Source of the DNA: Muribaculaceae bacterium
GTDB lineage: Bacteria > Bacteroidota > Bacteroidia > Bacteroidales > Muribaculaceae
Direction of reading: 5' to 3'
NCBI GenBank assembly: GCA_017619255.1
Contig: JAFZSS010000125.1
Location: forward strand, 1-13,431
Length of the DNA stretch: 13,431 nt
Below, piece by piece: positions 7,208-13,431 of this stretch. Position numbers and translations under genes: made by a program. Each line of letters opens with the position of its first letter. Positions within the stretch are counted from its first letter, which is position 1. The notes beneath the pieces were generated by a model. That model was not told the DNA's origin, searched no databases, and saw nothing but the letters and a program-made list of their open reading frames with translations.

Positions 7208-9280
7208 CTATGCGGGATTCAGGATGATGGCGATGACTGCATTGACATCGGCGATATTGACCTCACCGTCTCCGTTCACATCGCCGGCATTGGTGGCGGC
7301 ACCCGTGAGAATCATGTTGATGAGGACATTGACATCAGCAATGCTGACCTCGCCGTCGCCGTTCACATCTCCCGTCAAGCCACCCCCGTCAAGATAGGGC
7401 AGGTAGATGTCGGTCACATCAGCCACCTGATACTTGTTGGTCTGAGTGGTCACTTCAAAGAAGGAAGTCTTGTTCACATAGGTCACATCCTCGGTCTGAT
7501 GGCTGCTGGCAGTGGAGCCACCCTGGTTGAACACGAAGTTCACATAGTAATCCTTGCTTCGGATGGTGTAGTTGCTGTAGTAGAACTTAACGCCGTTGAC
7601 CATCTTGGTATTGGTGATGGTTTGTCCAGGCCATGATCCGTTGGGTGAGGAGGTTTCGTCCCAGCTGAAGTAGTTCACTTGTGTCCAATTGTTAGGAGCG
7701 ACGGTCGGGTCCTTGAGGAAGACAGTGATCTCGTAGGGAACGAACGGAGTGTCGTCAATCTCATAATGGCGGGTGATGACACCGTTCACGGTACCTCCGG
7801 TGAGCAGACCCACCTTGAGCGTGGTGGTGCCCGAGATGTTGATGCTGGAACCGTCATTCACCTTGGTGCCGTGGCTGGCGGTGGGCTCGCTGCCGTCGAG
7901 GGTATAGACGAGCTGTGCACCATCGGTCTGGCTCACGGCGGTGAGTGTGACACTGAAGGCGCCATCATAGGTGCCGCTAGGCTTGCTGGCCCATGCTGTT
8001 TCGGTGCTCTTGCTCAAGGCGAGGCGGTAGTTGGTGCCGCTTGCCACGACGACAAAGGTAGCGGGAATCGTATAGGTCGTGTTACCCATGGCTGCCATAA
8101 CCGCACCCCTGTTGCCCACAGTGCGCTGCACATAGTAGTTGCCACCCTGGCTGTTGGCCATGTTGTAGGATGTGCTGGTGTTGCTGATACCAGCCAACTG
8201 GCGCACATAGATCATCTGCTTGATGCTCTCCTTGTAGTCTTGCCAGTGCTTGAGGAAGATACAGGGCGTGCCAGGCATTGCCAGCATATAGGCGTTGGCG
8301 GCCTCGATATTCGTGCGGATGGGGTCTTGCTGATTGTTTGCATCACGATATTGAGTGTCGTGGTTCTCGACAAAGGTCACGGCATAGCGCTTGTAGTTGG
8401 TTTCCTGACAGAGACCCTTGTTGTTTGAGGTACCCAGATTGTACCACCTGCTGTTGTTGACCGCGTCGCGGATGACATAGCGGAAGGGGAAGTCAAAGGC
8501 TGCGCTCTGCACCACGCCGTCCACCTTTGTGCCGTCAATCCAGTTCTTGAGAACCGCCTGGTTGCCGTCCCAGTACTCGCCTACCGAATACTGGACATTG
8601 GCGTCCTTGTTATACATGCCCGTGTAGGAAGCCGAGTATCCCTTGGTCATATCGTAACGGAAACCGGCATAATCCAAATCATTAAGCAGCATCTTCAGGT
8701 AGGCCTTGACGATGTTTTGCACATTCTGGCTCTTGTGGTCCAAGTCGCGCATGCCGCTCCAGTCCTCGCCTGTGTCATTGTTGTTACTCAGCTCTTTGCC
8801 GTGCTGGGTGGCCCAGGTGAGCGTGGCACCGCCATCGTCATTGCGGCAGATGTCGGTGGACTCCATCTTGTAGGTCACACCGTTATAGACTTCGATGGGG
8901 AAGGTCACCCAGTCGTTGATGGTCTTGCGGTGGTTGATAACGACATCGGCAATGGTGCCGAGACCCTTGCTCTTGAAGGTGTTGATCATCGAGCGCAACT
9001 GCTGCTCGTTGCCAAAAGAACTGTTGTAGTTGGTGAACCAGTACAGGTCATCATATCCCATCGAATTGCCGCCACAGTTGGCACTCTGGGGAATCCAGAT
9101 GAGTTTGAAGAATTCAGCCAACTCGTCGGCTTGGGATTCAAGTTTTGGCCATCGGGTGTCATTGAATGAATCCCAATAGAAGCCCTGCAGCATTACGCCC
9201 TCATAGTTTGTTGGCCATCCTTGTGCCAACATGAGCAGCGGCAACATCGCAACAAATGCGGAAGTAAGTATCTTTTTCAT
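7208..9280 (-). CDS. Secreted GH13 alpha-amylase with CBM26-like module and C-terminal dockerin-type pair
   Basis: A 690-residue exported amylase. Residues 1-20 are a signal peptide (predicted cleavage after MLAQ). The GH13 barrel covers about 24-420. It starts GVMLQGFYWDS and carries DVVINH (112-117), GFRYD with nucleophile Asp210, SVGEYWDG with acid/base Glu235, and VENHD with Asp308. Residues about 430-508 resemble the chitobiase/hexosaminidase C-terminal Ig-like domain (YTLDGSEPT). About 515-612 look like a starch-binding CBM26-type module (VNYFSWDETSSPNGSWPG). Two dockerin-type EF-hand repeats end the protein at 637-658 and 666-687. Family role: endo-hydrolysis of alpha-1,4-glucan outside the cell or at its surface. 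No lipobox or T9SS tail is present, so attachment, if any, would depend on the dockerins. It is the first gene of an operon with the GH53 galactanase and has a well-matched promoter at 9314-9345. Confidence 0.95.
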   Translation of the reverse strand: MKKILTSAFVAMLPLLMLAQGWPTNYEGVMLQGFYWDSFNDTRWPKLESQADELAEFFKLIWIPQSANCGGNSMGYDDLYWFTNYNSSFGNEQQLRSMINTFKSKGLGTIADVVINHRKTINDWVTFPIEVYNGVTYKMESTDICRNDDGGATLTWATQHGKELSNNNDTGEDWSGMRDLDHKSQNVQNIVKAYLKMLLNDLDYAGFRYDMTKGYSASYTGMYNKDANVQYSVGEYWDGNQAVLKNWIDGTKVDGVVQSAAFDFPFRYVIRDAVNNSRWYNLGTSNNKGLCQETNYKRYAVTFVENHDTQYRDANNQQDPIRTNIEAANAYMLAMPGTPCIFLKHWQDYKESIKQMIYVRQLAGISNTSTSYNMANSQGGNYYVQRTVGNRGAVMAAMGNTTYTIPATFVVVASGTNYRLALSKSTETAWASKPSGTYDGAFSVTLTAVSQTDGAQLVYTLDGSEPTASHGTKVNDGSSINISGTTTLKVGLLTGGTVNGVITRHYEIDDTPFVPYEITVFLKDPTVAPNNWTQVNYFSWDETSSPNGSWPGQTITNTKMVNGVKFYYSNYTIRSKDYYVNFVFNQGGSTASSHQTEDVTYVNKTSFFEVTTQTNKYQVADVTDIYLPYLDGGGLTGDVNGDGEVSIADVNVLINMILTGAATNAGDVNGDGEVNIADVNAVIAIILNPA
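7220..7372 (-). repeat. Dockerin-type repeat pair encoded at the end of the amylase gene
   Basis: Two 66-nt units (7307-7372 and 7220-7285) each encode GDVNGDGEVxIADVNxxIxxIL. The second ends three residues before the stop. By hand count, the first unit matches the first GH53 unit at 55 of 66 bases and the second at 53 of 66, so the repeats of the two neighbouring genes are close relatives. Confidence 0.88.
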
Positions 9281-9313
9281 TGCAGTATAGTTTTTAGTTG
9301 GTCATATTCCCCA

Positions 9314-9345
9314 CAAAGATAGTGCAAACCGAACATAATGCCAAA
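9314..9345 (-). promoter_or_regulatory. Promoter of the amylase-galactanase operon
   Basis: On the minus strand TTTG (9345-9342) is followed after 20 nt by TATCTTTG (9321-9314), a full match to the Bacteroidota promoter, 33 nt before the amylase ATG at 9280. The upstream element lies inside a 10-bp inverted repeat (9342-9367), which could be a regulator site. Confidence 0.75.
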
Positions 9346-9367
9346 CAAAAACATAGTTTTTTGTTTG
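9342..9367. repeat. Inverted repeat overlapping the -33 box of the amylase promoter
   Basis: CAAACAAAAA (9342-9351) and TTTTTGTTTG (9358-9367) are exact reverse complements around a 6-nt spacer. The left arm contains the -33 element of the amylase operon. This is a possible operator, but it is AT-rich and could be chance. The rest of the 298-nt gap between the two genes (about 9368-9517) holds nothing I can assign. Confidence 0.5.
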
Positions 9368-9510
9368 AGCGTAGCCGAGGCGCCACTTGTCTTGGATTCG
9401 TTAGCCAAAAACAGTGCAATCGGTTTTCAATGTCACCTGATGCGCCAAGATATCAACGAAAAGGAGGAAAAGCGATGGTTTACAAGGCTCCAGTTTTGGC
9501 CAATCAATGT

Positions 9511-9548
9511 GAAAAAAATAGAGTCGCAAGGGTTACTTGCGACTCTAT
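9511..9548 (-). terminator. Rho-independent terminator of the T9SS cargo gene
   Basis: ATAGAGTCGCAAG (9518-9530) and CTTGCGACTCTAT (9536-9548) form a perfect 13-bp stem with a 5-nt loop. On the minus strand a T-run (complement of the A-run at 9512-9518) follows directly. The stem begins about 30 nt after the stop at 9579. It separates this gene from the amylase operon. Confidence 0.9.
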
Positions 9549-9578
9549 CATATAGTTTGCAATCAGCTAAAAGCTAAA

Positions 9579-11507
9579 TCACTTGATTACCTTAACAGCG
9601 CTGGTGGTGCCGTCGGTGTGGGTGGTAACAACGATGGTCATACCGTCAGCCTGCGGCATCTCCTGACCAGCCATATTGTAGTAGCGTACGCCAGCAACGG
9701 TCTTGCCGTTAACGAGCTCGACAATACCGGTGGAGGGACCAACATTGAACTCAATGTCAACAACATCGCTGGGCAACTTGCCGTCGGCAACGGCATAAGC
9801 CTCAACAACATAGTGACCATCCTGACCGCCGCCGTTAGCGCCGTAGCAGCCAACTTCACCGGTGTACTCAATCCATCCGTCGGGGTTATCCTCGCTTACG
9901 TTCTGTACAACGTCATCAATGATGATGCGGTAGTAGATGGTGCTGGGCTCGCCTGCTACAAGTTCAAAGAATTCAGCATTCTCATCGGGCTTGGTGTACG
10001 TGCCATTGCCGAAGGAGGGCGCCTCAGTCTTCTCGGTGGGCGTGGGAGGCTCAGGAGTTACCTCATACAGCCAAGCGATCTCTGATTGGGTCTTGGCTTT
10101 GTTGTTGGTATAGTAGAATACCTGGATACCGATGTTGCCGTCATGGTCCTCATCGCGAACAAAGAGAGGTTCGTACCCAGGTTCATTGGTGCGATACATG
10201 TAAACATAGTAGTCGTGGAAGTCAACAGCGTTGCTGTAGAGATAATAGGGAACCTCGTTGATATCTTCTTCTTCCAGGTCGAAGGTGTAGTCCTCAGCGG
10301 GGAAGGTGAACTGATAAACTTCACCGTAGCCGTCGTTAATCCATACAGCATAGCTCAGGTTCTCCTCGTCTAAGAGATTGCCATCAATATCGGTCTCGGG
10401 CAAGGTGAAGTAGAACTTCGAGAAACCACTCTCGTCACCGCAATCATACCAGTCATCGGCAGTGGGGTTGGCGGGAATAATACCGGGCGTGGGAGGCGTG
10501 GGAGGCGTATCCTCCAGAGCGGGAATCTCAACATAATAGTCAACTTCTGAGATGCCAGGGATAGCATCGTCGGTAGCCTGAGCAACGGCCCAAACATTTA
10601 CATAGGTGTCCACTGCCTGGCGAGGAACGGCGTGACTTACGCTATTCTGGCCCACATAGGTCTCGGTGGTCATAACACCGGTCTCGTTGTCGATGCACTG
10701 GATGTACAGGGTTACGGTACCCTCACCAGTGGCGGTGAAAACGACAGCCTCGTCGGTGAGTTCGCTAGCCACATCGGGGGCGGGAGTCTGGTAGGGCTCG
10801 CTGCTCTCTTCATATCTGTAACCAATCTTGGTGAGGGGCAGTTCCACATTGGTGCCGCAGCCCAGCGAGGCAGTGGCGTTGGGGAAGTCATTACCCTGTG
10901 TGAATTCGTAGAAGCCCGTCCAGTTATTGGTGTAGGTCATGGCTTTGCCCATGCCAGAAGTGTAGAAGGGCGCATAGTCACTGCCCATCGTGCAATTGTC
11001 ATCATCTTGCGCGTCAAACGCCATGGTCACCAACAGACCCTTGCCAGATGTGTAGGGGACATTAAAGCGGACGGAAAGTTCCACATCTTCGCCATAAAGC
11101 TCTGACAGGTCAAGTGTTCTTTCCTCGAATATGGCAGGATCTCCCTCTATGGGGAAGAATTGCTTAATGCCTTGGTCGTTGACGGCAAATTCAGTAGCAT
11201 CGGTTTCCTGAACAAAAACTACAATTTCGCGGGTAAGCTCCTCGAAAGTCTCGCAGTGGAACATGAAAGTCAATTGGTTGATGATTACATCCTGTTTGCC
11301 TTGCATGTCGGCCAACATGTCGGGAGTGTAGAGCATCTGAACACCCGTGTGAGCTACATAGAAGTTAGTGGGTGCCATGTCAAAATAGGAGCCATTGTAG
11401 GTGGTGGGATTGTCCCAGTCACCCACCTCCAATGTTTCCCAAACAGTGGCTTGAGCAGTCATTGCCAGTGCGGCGATGGCTGCAAGAATCAGGTAAAATC
11501 TTTTCAT
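9579..11507 (-). CDS. Secreted multidomain protein of unknown function with T9SS C-terminal sorting domain
   Basis: A 642-residue protein I cannot assign a function. Residues 1-20 are a signal peptide (cleavage after TAQA). About 25-230 is a beta-rich domain of unknown type. About 236-330 resembles an Ig-like chitobiase/hexosaminidase C-terminal domain, ending in a proline linker (DTPPTPPTPG, 333-342). About 350-480 is a very acidic, aromatic-rich domain of a kind I believe recurs in Prevotella and Muribaculaceae surface proteins. A second linker (TPEPPTPTEKTEAP, 484-497) leads to another Ig-like segment (about 498-590). The last 45 residues (VRYYNMAGQEMP...TSAVKVIK) match the type A sorting tail of T9SS cargo, so export across the outer membrane with cleavage and anchoring is likely. 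No catalytic motif is visible. With its own promoter and terminator, between Sus-type lipoproteins and amylase, a glycan-binding or adhesive role is the best guess. Confidence 0.85.
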   Translation of the reverse strand: MKRFYLILAAIAALAMTAQATVWETLEVGDWDNPTTYNGSYFDMAPTNFYVAHTGVQMLYTPDMLADMQGKQDVIINQLTFMFHCETFEELTREIVVFVQETDATEFAVNDQGIKQFFPIEGDPAIFEERTLDLSELYGEDVELSVRFNVPYTSGKGLLVTMAFDAQDDDNCTMGSDYAPFYTSGMGKAMTYTNNWTGFYEFTQGNDFPNATASLGCGTNVELPLTKIGYRYEESSEPYQTPAPDVASELTDEAVVFTATGEGTVTLYIQCIDNETGVMTTETYVGQNSVSHAVPRQAVDTYVNVWAVAQATDDAIPGISEVDYYVEIPALEDTPPTPPTPGIIPANPTADDWYDCGDESGFSKFYFTLPETDIDGNLLDEENLSYAVWINDGYGEVYQFTFPAEDYTFDLEEEDINEVPYYLYSNAVDFHDYYVYMYRTNEPGYEPLFVRDEDHDGNIGIQVFYYTNNKAKTQSEIAWLYEVTPEPPTPTEKTEAPSFGNGTYTKPDENAEFFELVAGEPSTIYYRIIIDDVVQNVSEDNPDGWIEYTGEVGCYGANGGGQDGHYVVEAYAVADGKLPSDVVDIEFNVGPSTGIVELVNGKTVAGVRYYNMAGQEMPQADGMTIVVTTHTDGTTSAVKVIK

Positions 11508-11588
11508 TGTTTATGAGAATTAAATGGTTAATAAAAAAAGTTAGTTTCTGTCTAATGTAAATAAAGCCCATCAGGGTTTAAGATGATG

Positions 11589-11619
11589 CAAAAATAGCAA
11601 ATACTGATAATTCAAACAA
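11589..11619 (-). promoter_or_regulatory. Promoter of the T9SS cargo gene
   Basis: On the minus strand TTG (11619-11617) is followed after 20 nt by TATTTTTG (11596-11589), matching the TTG-N20-TAnnTTTG pattern. The start codon is at 11507, so the transcript would carry a rather long AT-rich leader of about 75 nt. I see no clear riboswitch fold in that leader. Confidence 0.65.
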
Positions 11620-11658
11620 GTAATTTGTCAAAAAATGGTGCAAGCTTATTGATTTCAT

Positions 11659-11693
11659 AAAAAAAGTGGAGACGCAGGACCCTGCGTCTCCAC
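11659..11693 (-). terminator. Rho-independent terminator of the SusE/SusF-like gene
   Basis: GTGGAGACGCAGG (11666-11678) and CCTGCGTCTCCAC (11681-11693) form a perfect 13-bp GC-rich stem. On the minus strand seven T residues follow it (complement of the A-run 11659-11665). It begins 21 nt after the stop at 11715 and ends the Sus-type transcript before the T9SS cargo gene. Confidence 0.92.
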
Positions 11694-11714
11694 AATGAAT
11701 TCAGTCACCTGATA

Positions 11715-12797
11715 TTACATCATGATGAAGTAGTACTTGCCCAGAATGTCGTTGAAGACAATCCTGTAAGAGCCGGCCTCGACGGGGATGTTAGCGCCGT
11801 TCTGCACGCCAACGCCCACGGGGAAGGTGGGGCCACCCCAGTTCACTGCCCAACCACCGTCGGCAGCAAACTTGAGCTCGGTGTTCTCCTCAAAGGTCAT
11901 CACGGCCATCCAGTCATGGTTCTCAACCACGGTGCTCATGGGAGTCATGAGGGTACCACCGGGGTTCCAATCCTGATAACCGCCGGGCATGCCCATCATG
12001 CTGTGAACACCAACGGCGTCAGTGTACGGCTCAACGGTCAAGGTCTCGGTGTTCATGTCGTAGGTTACCAGGTAGTAACCGTCGGCAGCCACCTCGATGT
12101 TACCGCTACCGCCATCGTTCTTCACATAGGCGCCATCCTTCATGCCCCACTGCTCGTCCCAGTTGCCGGGCTGGTGGATCAGCTTGAAGCCCTGTCCAGC
12201 GGGGAAGTAGCCAGCATAGGTGAGGACAGAGAAGTCCTCGGCCTCGGTGTACATGGGAATCAACGCGGTGCCCACATTGGCGGGATCGTTGCCCCATGAG
12301 CCGTCACCGATGCACGAACCCACGAGATACCACAGGTCGGGCACTGCGATGGGAGCGGGAACGACGGTAATCTCAAACGGGTCGCTCATGATGGTGGTGG
12401 CAGTCACGCCGTTGCTCATCACGCATTTCACCTGGGCGGTGAGCACGCGGGGCTCGGGAGCCTTGCCAAAGAGCGAGGTCACATAGTTCTGAAGGGCAGC
12501 GGCATCCATGGTGCCGTCGTTGTTCAGCGGGAACTCCTCACCATTCAGGAAGATGGTGTAAACGGGAGTATAGGTCGTGTCATTGGAAGAGGGAAGGGTG
12601 ATGTTGCACACCTTCACCAGTTCAGCATCGGCGGGCACCTCAGCAAAGTCAATCACACCTGCGGGACTTACCGAGCCATTGCCAAAGGTAATGATCTCGC
12701 CCTGAGGAGTGCTCTGGGGCTCTGCCCAGTCCTTGAAATCCTCGGTACAGCTTGCCAGCAACAAGGCAGCTGCGGCAATATATAAAAACTTCTTCAT
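11715..12797 (-). CDS. SusE/SusF-family outer-membrane starch-binding lipoprotein
   Basis: A 360-residue lipoprotein. The signal peptide ends in the lipobox LLASC with Cys17, followed by the acidic TEDFKDW, in keeping with surface-exposed Bacteroidota lipoproteins. About residues 30-148 form the SusE-type N-terminal Ig-like domain. About 153-258 (LWYLVGSC...LTVEPY) and about 261-360 (VGVHSMMGMPGGYQDWNP...YYFIMM) are two carbohydrate-binding repeats of the SusE/SusF kind. Both are rich in Trp and Tyr that could stack on glucose rings. Family role: binding starch at the cell surface to feed a SusCD importer. It has one fewer binding module than SusF of B. thetaiotaomicron, so it is closer to SusE in layout. 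It follows a close paralogue and is closed by a strong terminator. Ligand specificity is inferred from family and neighbours only. Confidence 0.9.
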   Translation of the reverse strand: MKKFLYIAAAALLLASCTEDFKDWAEPQSTPQGEIITFGNGSVSPAGVIDFAEVPADAELVKVCNITLPSSNDTTYTPVYTIFLNGEEFPLNNDGTMDAAALQNYVTSLFGKAPEPRVLTAQVKCVMSNGVTATTIMSDPFEITVVPAPIAVPDLWYLVGSCIGDGSWGNDPANVGTALIPMYTEAEDFSVLTYAGYFPAGQGFKLIHQPGNWDEQWGMKDGAYVKNDGGSGNIEVAADGYYLVTYDMNTETLTVEPYTDAVGVHSMMGMPGGYQDWNPGGTLMTPMSTVVENHDWMAVMTFEENTELKFAADGGWAVNWGGPTFPVGVGVQNGANIPVEAGSYRIVFNDILGKYYFIMM

Positions 12798-12817
12798 ATT
12801 CTCTTTCTTAAGTTTTA

Positions 12818-12915
12818 AGTTGTAAGTTTTAAGTTATAAGTAATAATACCTTAGTCTCTTACCTTTTCAGGCGATAGTAATCGTACTTAAAACTAAAAAC
12901 TTAAAACTTACAACT
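12818..12915. repeat. Inverted repeat in the spacer between the two SusE/SusF genes
   Basis: AGTTGTAAGTTTTAAGTT (12818-12835) and its exact reverse complement (12898-12915) are 18-nt arms around a 62-nt interior. Shorter copies of TAAGTTTTAAG and TAAGT lie beside each arm, giving the spacer a repetitive look. No T-run follows, so it is not a standard terminator. It fills most of the 127-nt gap (12798-12924), where no good TAnnTTTG promoter is seen. Confidence 0.75.
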
Positions 12916-12924
12916 AATGATTAA

Positions 12925-13431
12925 TTACTCGACAGGAACAAAGTTGTAAGTGCCCAAAATGTCGTTGAAGTAAACATGATAGGTGCCTGCGGGAACAACG
13001 ATGTTGGGACCGCCCTGGGTGCCTTGACCATAGGGGAATCCGGTTGAGCCCCAGTTCACATCCCAACTTGCGTCGGCGGCGAACTTGAGTTCGGTGTCCT
13101 CATAAGTCACATTCTTCAGGTACCAGTCGTGGTTCTCAACGCTGGTGCTCATGCCGTTCATCAGGTCGAGGCTGGTATCCCATCCCTGGTAAGCGCCAGG
13201 CATGGCAATCTGAGTGTAAACACCAACAGTGCCTTCGTAGGGCTCGATGGTGAGCTCGTCGGTAGCGGTGTTCAAGTGAATCATGTAGTAACCTGCTGCA
13301 TCAACAGTCAAGTTGCCGCTGCCGCCGTCATTCTTGACATAGCCGGCATCACCCAGACCCCACTGGTCATCCCAGCTACCGGGGTTCTTGATCAGCTTGA
13401 ACTGAGCACCATCGGGGAAGTAACCTACATA
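12925..13431 (-). CDS. SusE/SusF-family protein, C-terminal part (cut by window edge)
   Basis: The leftward frame is open from the right edge to the stop at 12925, giving the last 168 residues; the true start is beyond 13431. The visible part begins YVGYFPDGAQFKLI and aligns without large gaps to residues about 195-360 of the neighbouring lipoprotein. Shared blocks include YVKNDGGSGN, VENHDW, ELKFAAD and YFNDILG/VFNDILG. It therefore contains the end of one SusE/SusF-type carbohydrate-binding repeat and a complete second one. The signal peptide and lipobox are outside the window. It is upstream of the second paralogue and probably in the same transcript. In canonical loci susC and susD precede this gene, so they are expected to the right. 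Confidence 0.88.
   Translation of the reverse strand, partial: YVGYFPDGAQFKLIKNPGSWDDQWGLGDAGYVKNDGGSGNLTVDAAGYYMIHLNTATDELTIEPYEGTVGVYTQIAMPGAYQGWDTSLDLMNGMSTSVENHDWYLKNVTYEDTELKFAADASWDVNWGSTGFPYGQGTQGGPNIVVPAGTYHVYFNDILGTYNFVPVE

Noticed and set aside
6954..7372. Regularly spaced similar units that might suggest a CRISPR array
   Set aside because: The units are coding, in frame, diverged from each other, and encode EF-hand-like repeats; there are no unique spacers between identical repeats.
6627..7636. Plus-strand frames with repeated Ile-Asp-Ile-Gly-Asp-like segments
   Set aside because: They are the reverse complement of the four dockerin-type repeats; the apparent periodicity comes from those repeats.
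9298..9577. Small plus-strand open frames between the amylase and T9SS cargo genes
   Set aside because: They run through the amylase promoter and the terminator hairpin, have no recognisable protein features, and lack a promoter. About 150 nt here stay unexplained.

Overview
The window is chromosomal DNA from a gut-type Bacteroidota, order Bacteroidales. Prevotellaceae or Muribaculaceae fits best, but the sequence alone does not decide between them. The evidence is: TAnnTTTG promoter -7 boxes with a TTG about 20 nt upstream, few Shine-Dalgarno sites, SusE/SusF-type lipoproteins, a type IX secretion (T9SS) C-terminal tail, and EF-hand dockerin-type repeats of the kind seen on Bacteroidales glycosidases.

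Region 1 (1-3046) is housekeeping. An Xaa-Pro aminopeptidase P-family gene (cut by the left edge) and ddl (D-Ala-D-Ala ligase) form a leftward pair. murF is divergent from ddl. Ddl makes the D-Ala-D-Ala that MurF adds to the UDP-MurNAc-tripeptide, so two consecutive peptidoglycan steps diverge from one compact intergenic promoter region whose -7 boxes sit in an inverted repeat.

Region 2 (3118-5805) is rightward. A well-formed promoter drives a periplasmic SusA-like GH13 cyclomaltodextrinase/neopullulanase, followed by a class I SAM-dependent methyltransferase. The block ends in a perfect 42-nt palindrome that probably terminates both converging transcription units.

Region 3 (5820-13431) is leftward and looks like the distal part of a Sus-like glycan-utilisation locus. 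From right to left it holds: a SusE/SusF-family protein cut by the right edge; a second, clearly paralogous SusE/SusF-family surface lipoprotein with its own terminator; a 642-residue secreted protein of unknown function with a T9SS tail, its own promoter and terminator; and a two-gene operon of secreted GH13 alpha-amylase (CBM26-like starch-binding module, dockerin pair at its C-terminus) and secreted GH53 endo-beta-1,4-galactanase (dockerin pair at its N-terminus). No susC or susD is inside the window; if the locus is canonical they lie just to the right.

Inferred working model: surface lipoproteins bind starch, extracellular amylase cuts it, imported maltooligosaccharides are degraded by the periplasmic SusA-like enzyme, and GH53 adds attack on pectic galactan. 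The parts most worth following up are the four dockerin repeats that straddle the amylase/galactanase gene junction, the unassigned T9SS cargo protein, the galactanase inside a starch-type locus, and several intergenic dyads (ddl/murF promoter, amylase promoter, SusE/SusF spacer). I found no RNA genes, CRISPR arrays, insertion sequences or phage genes.
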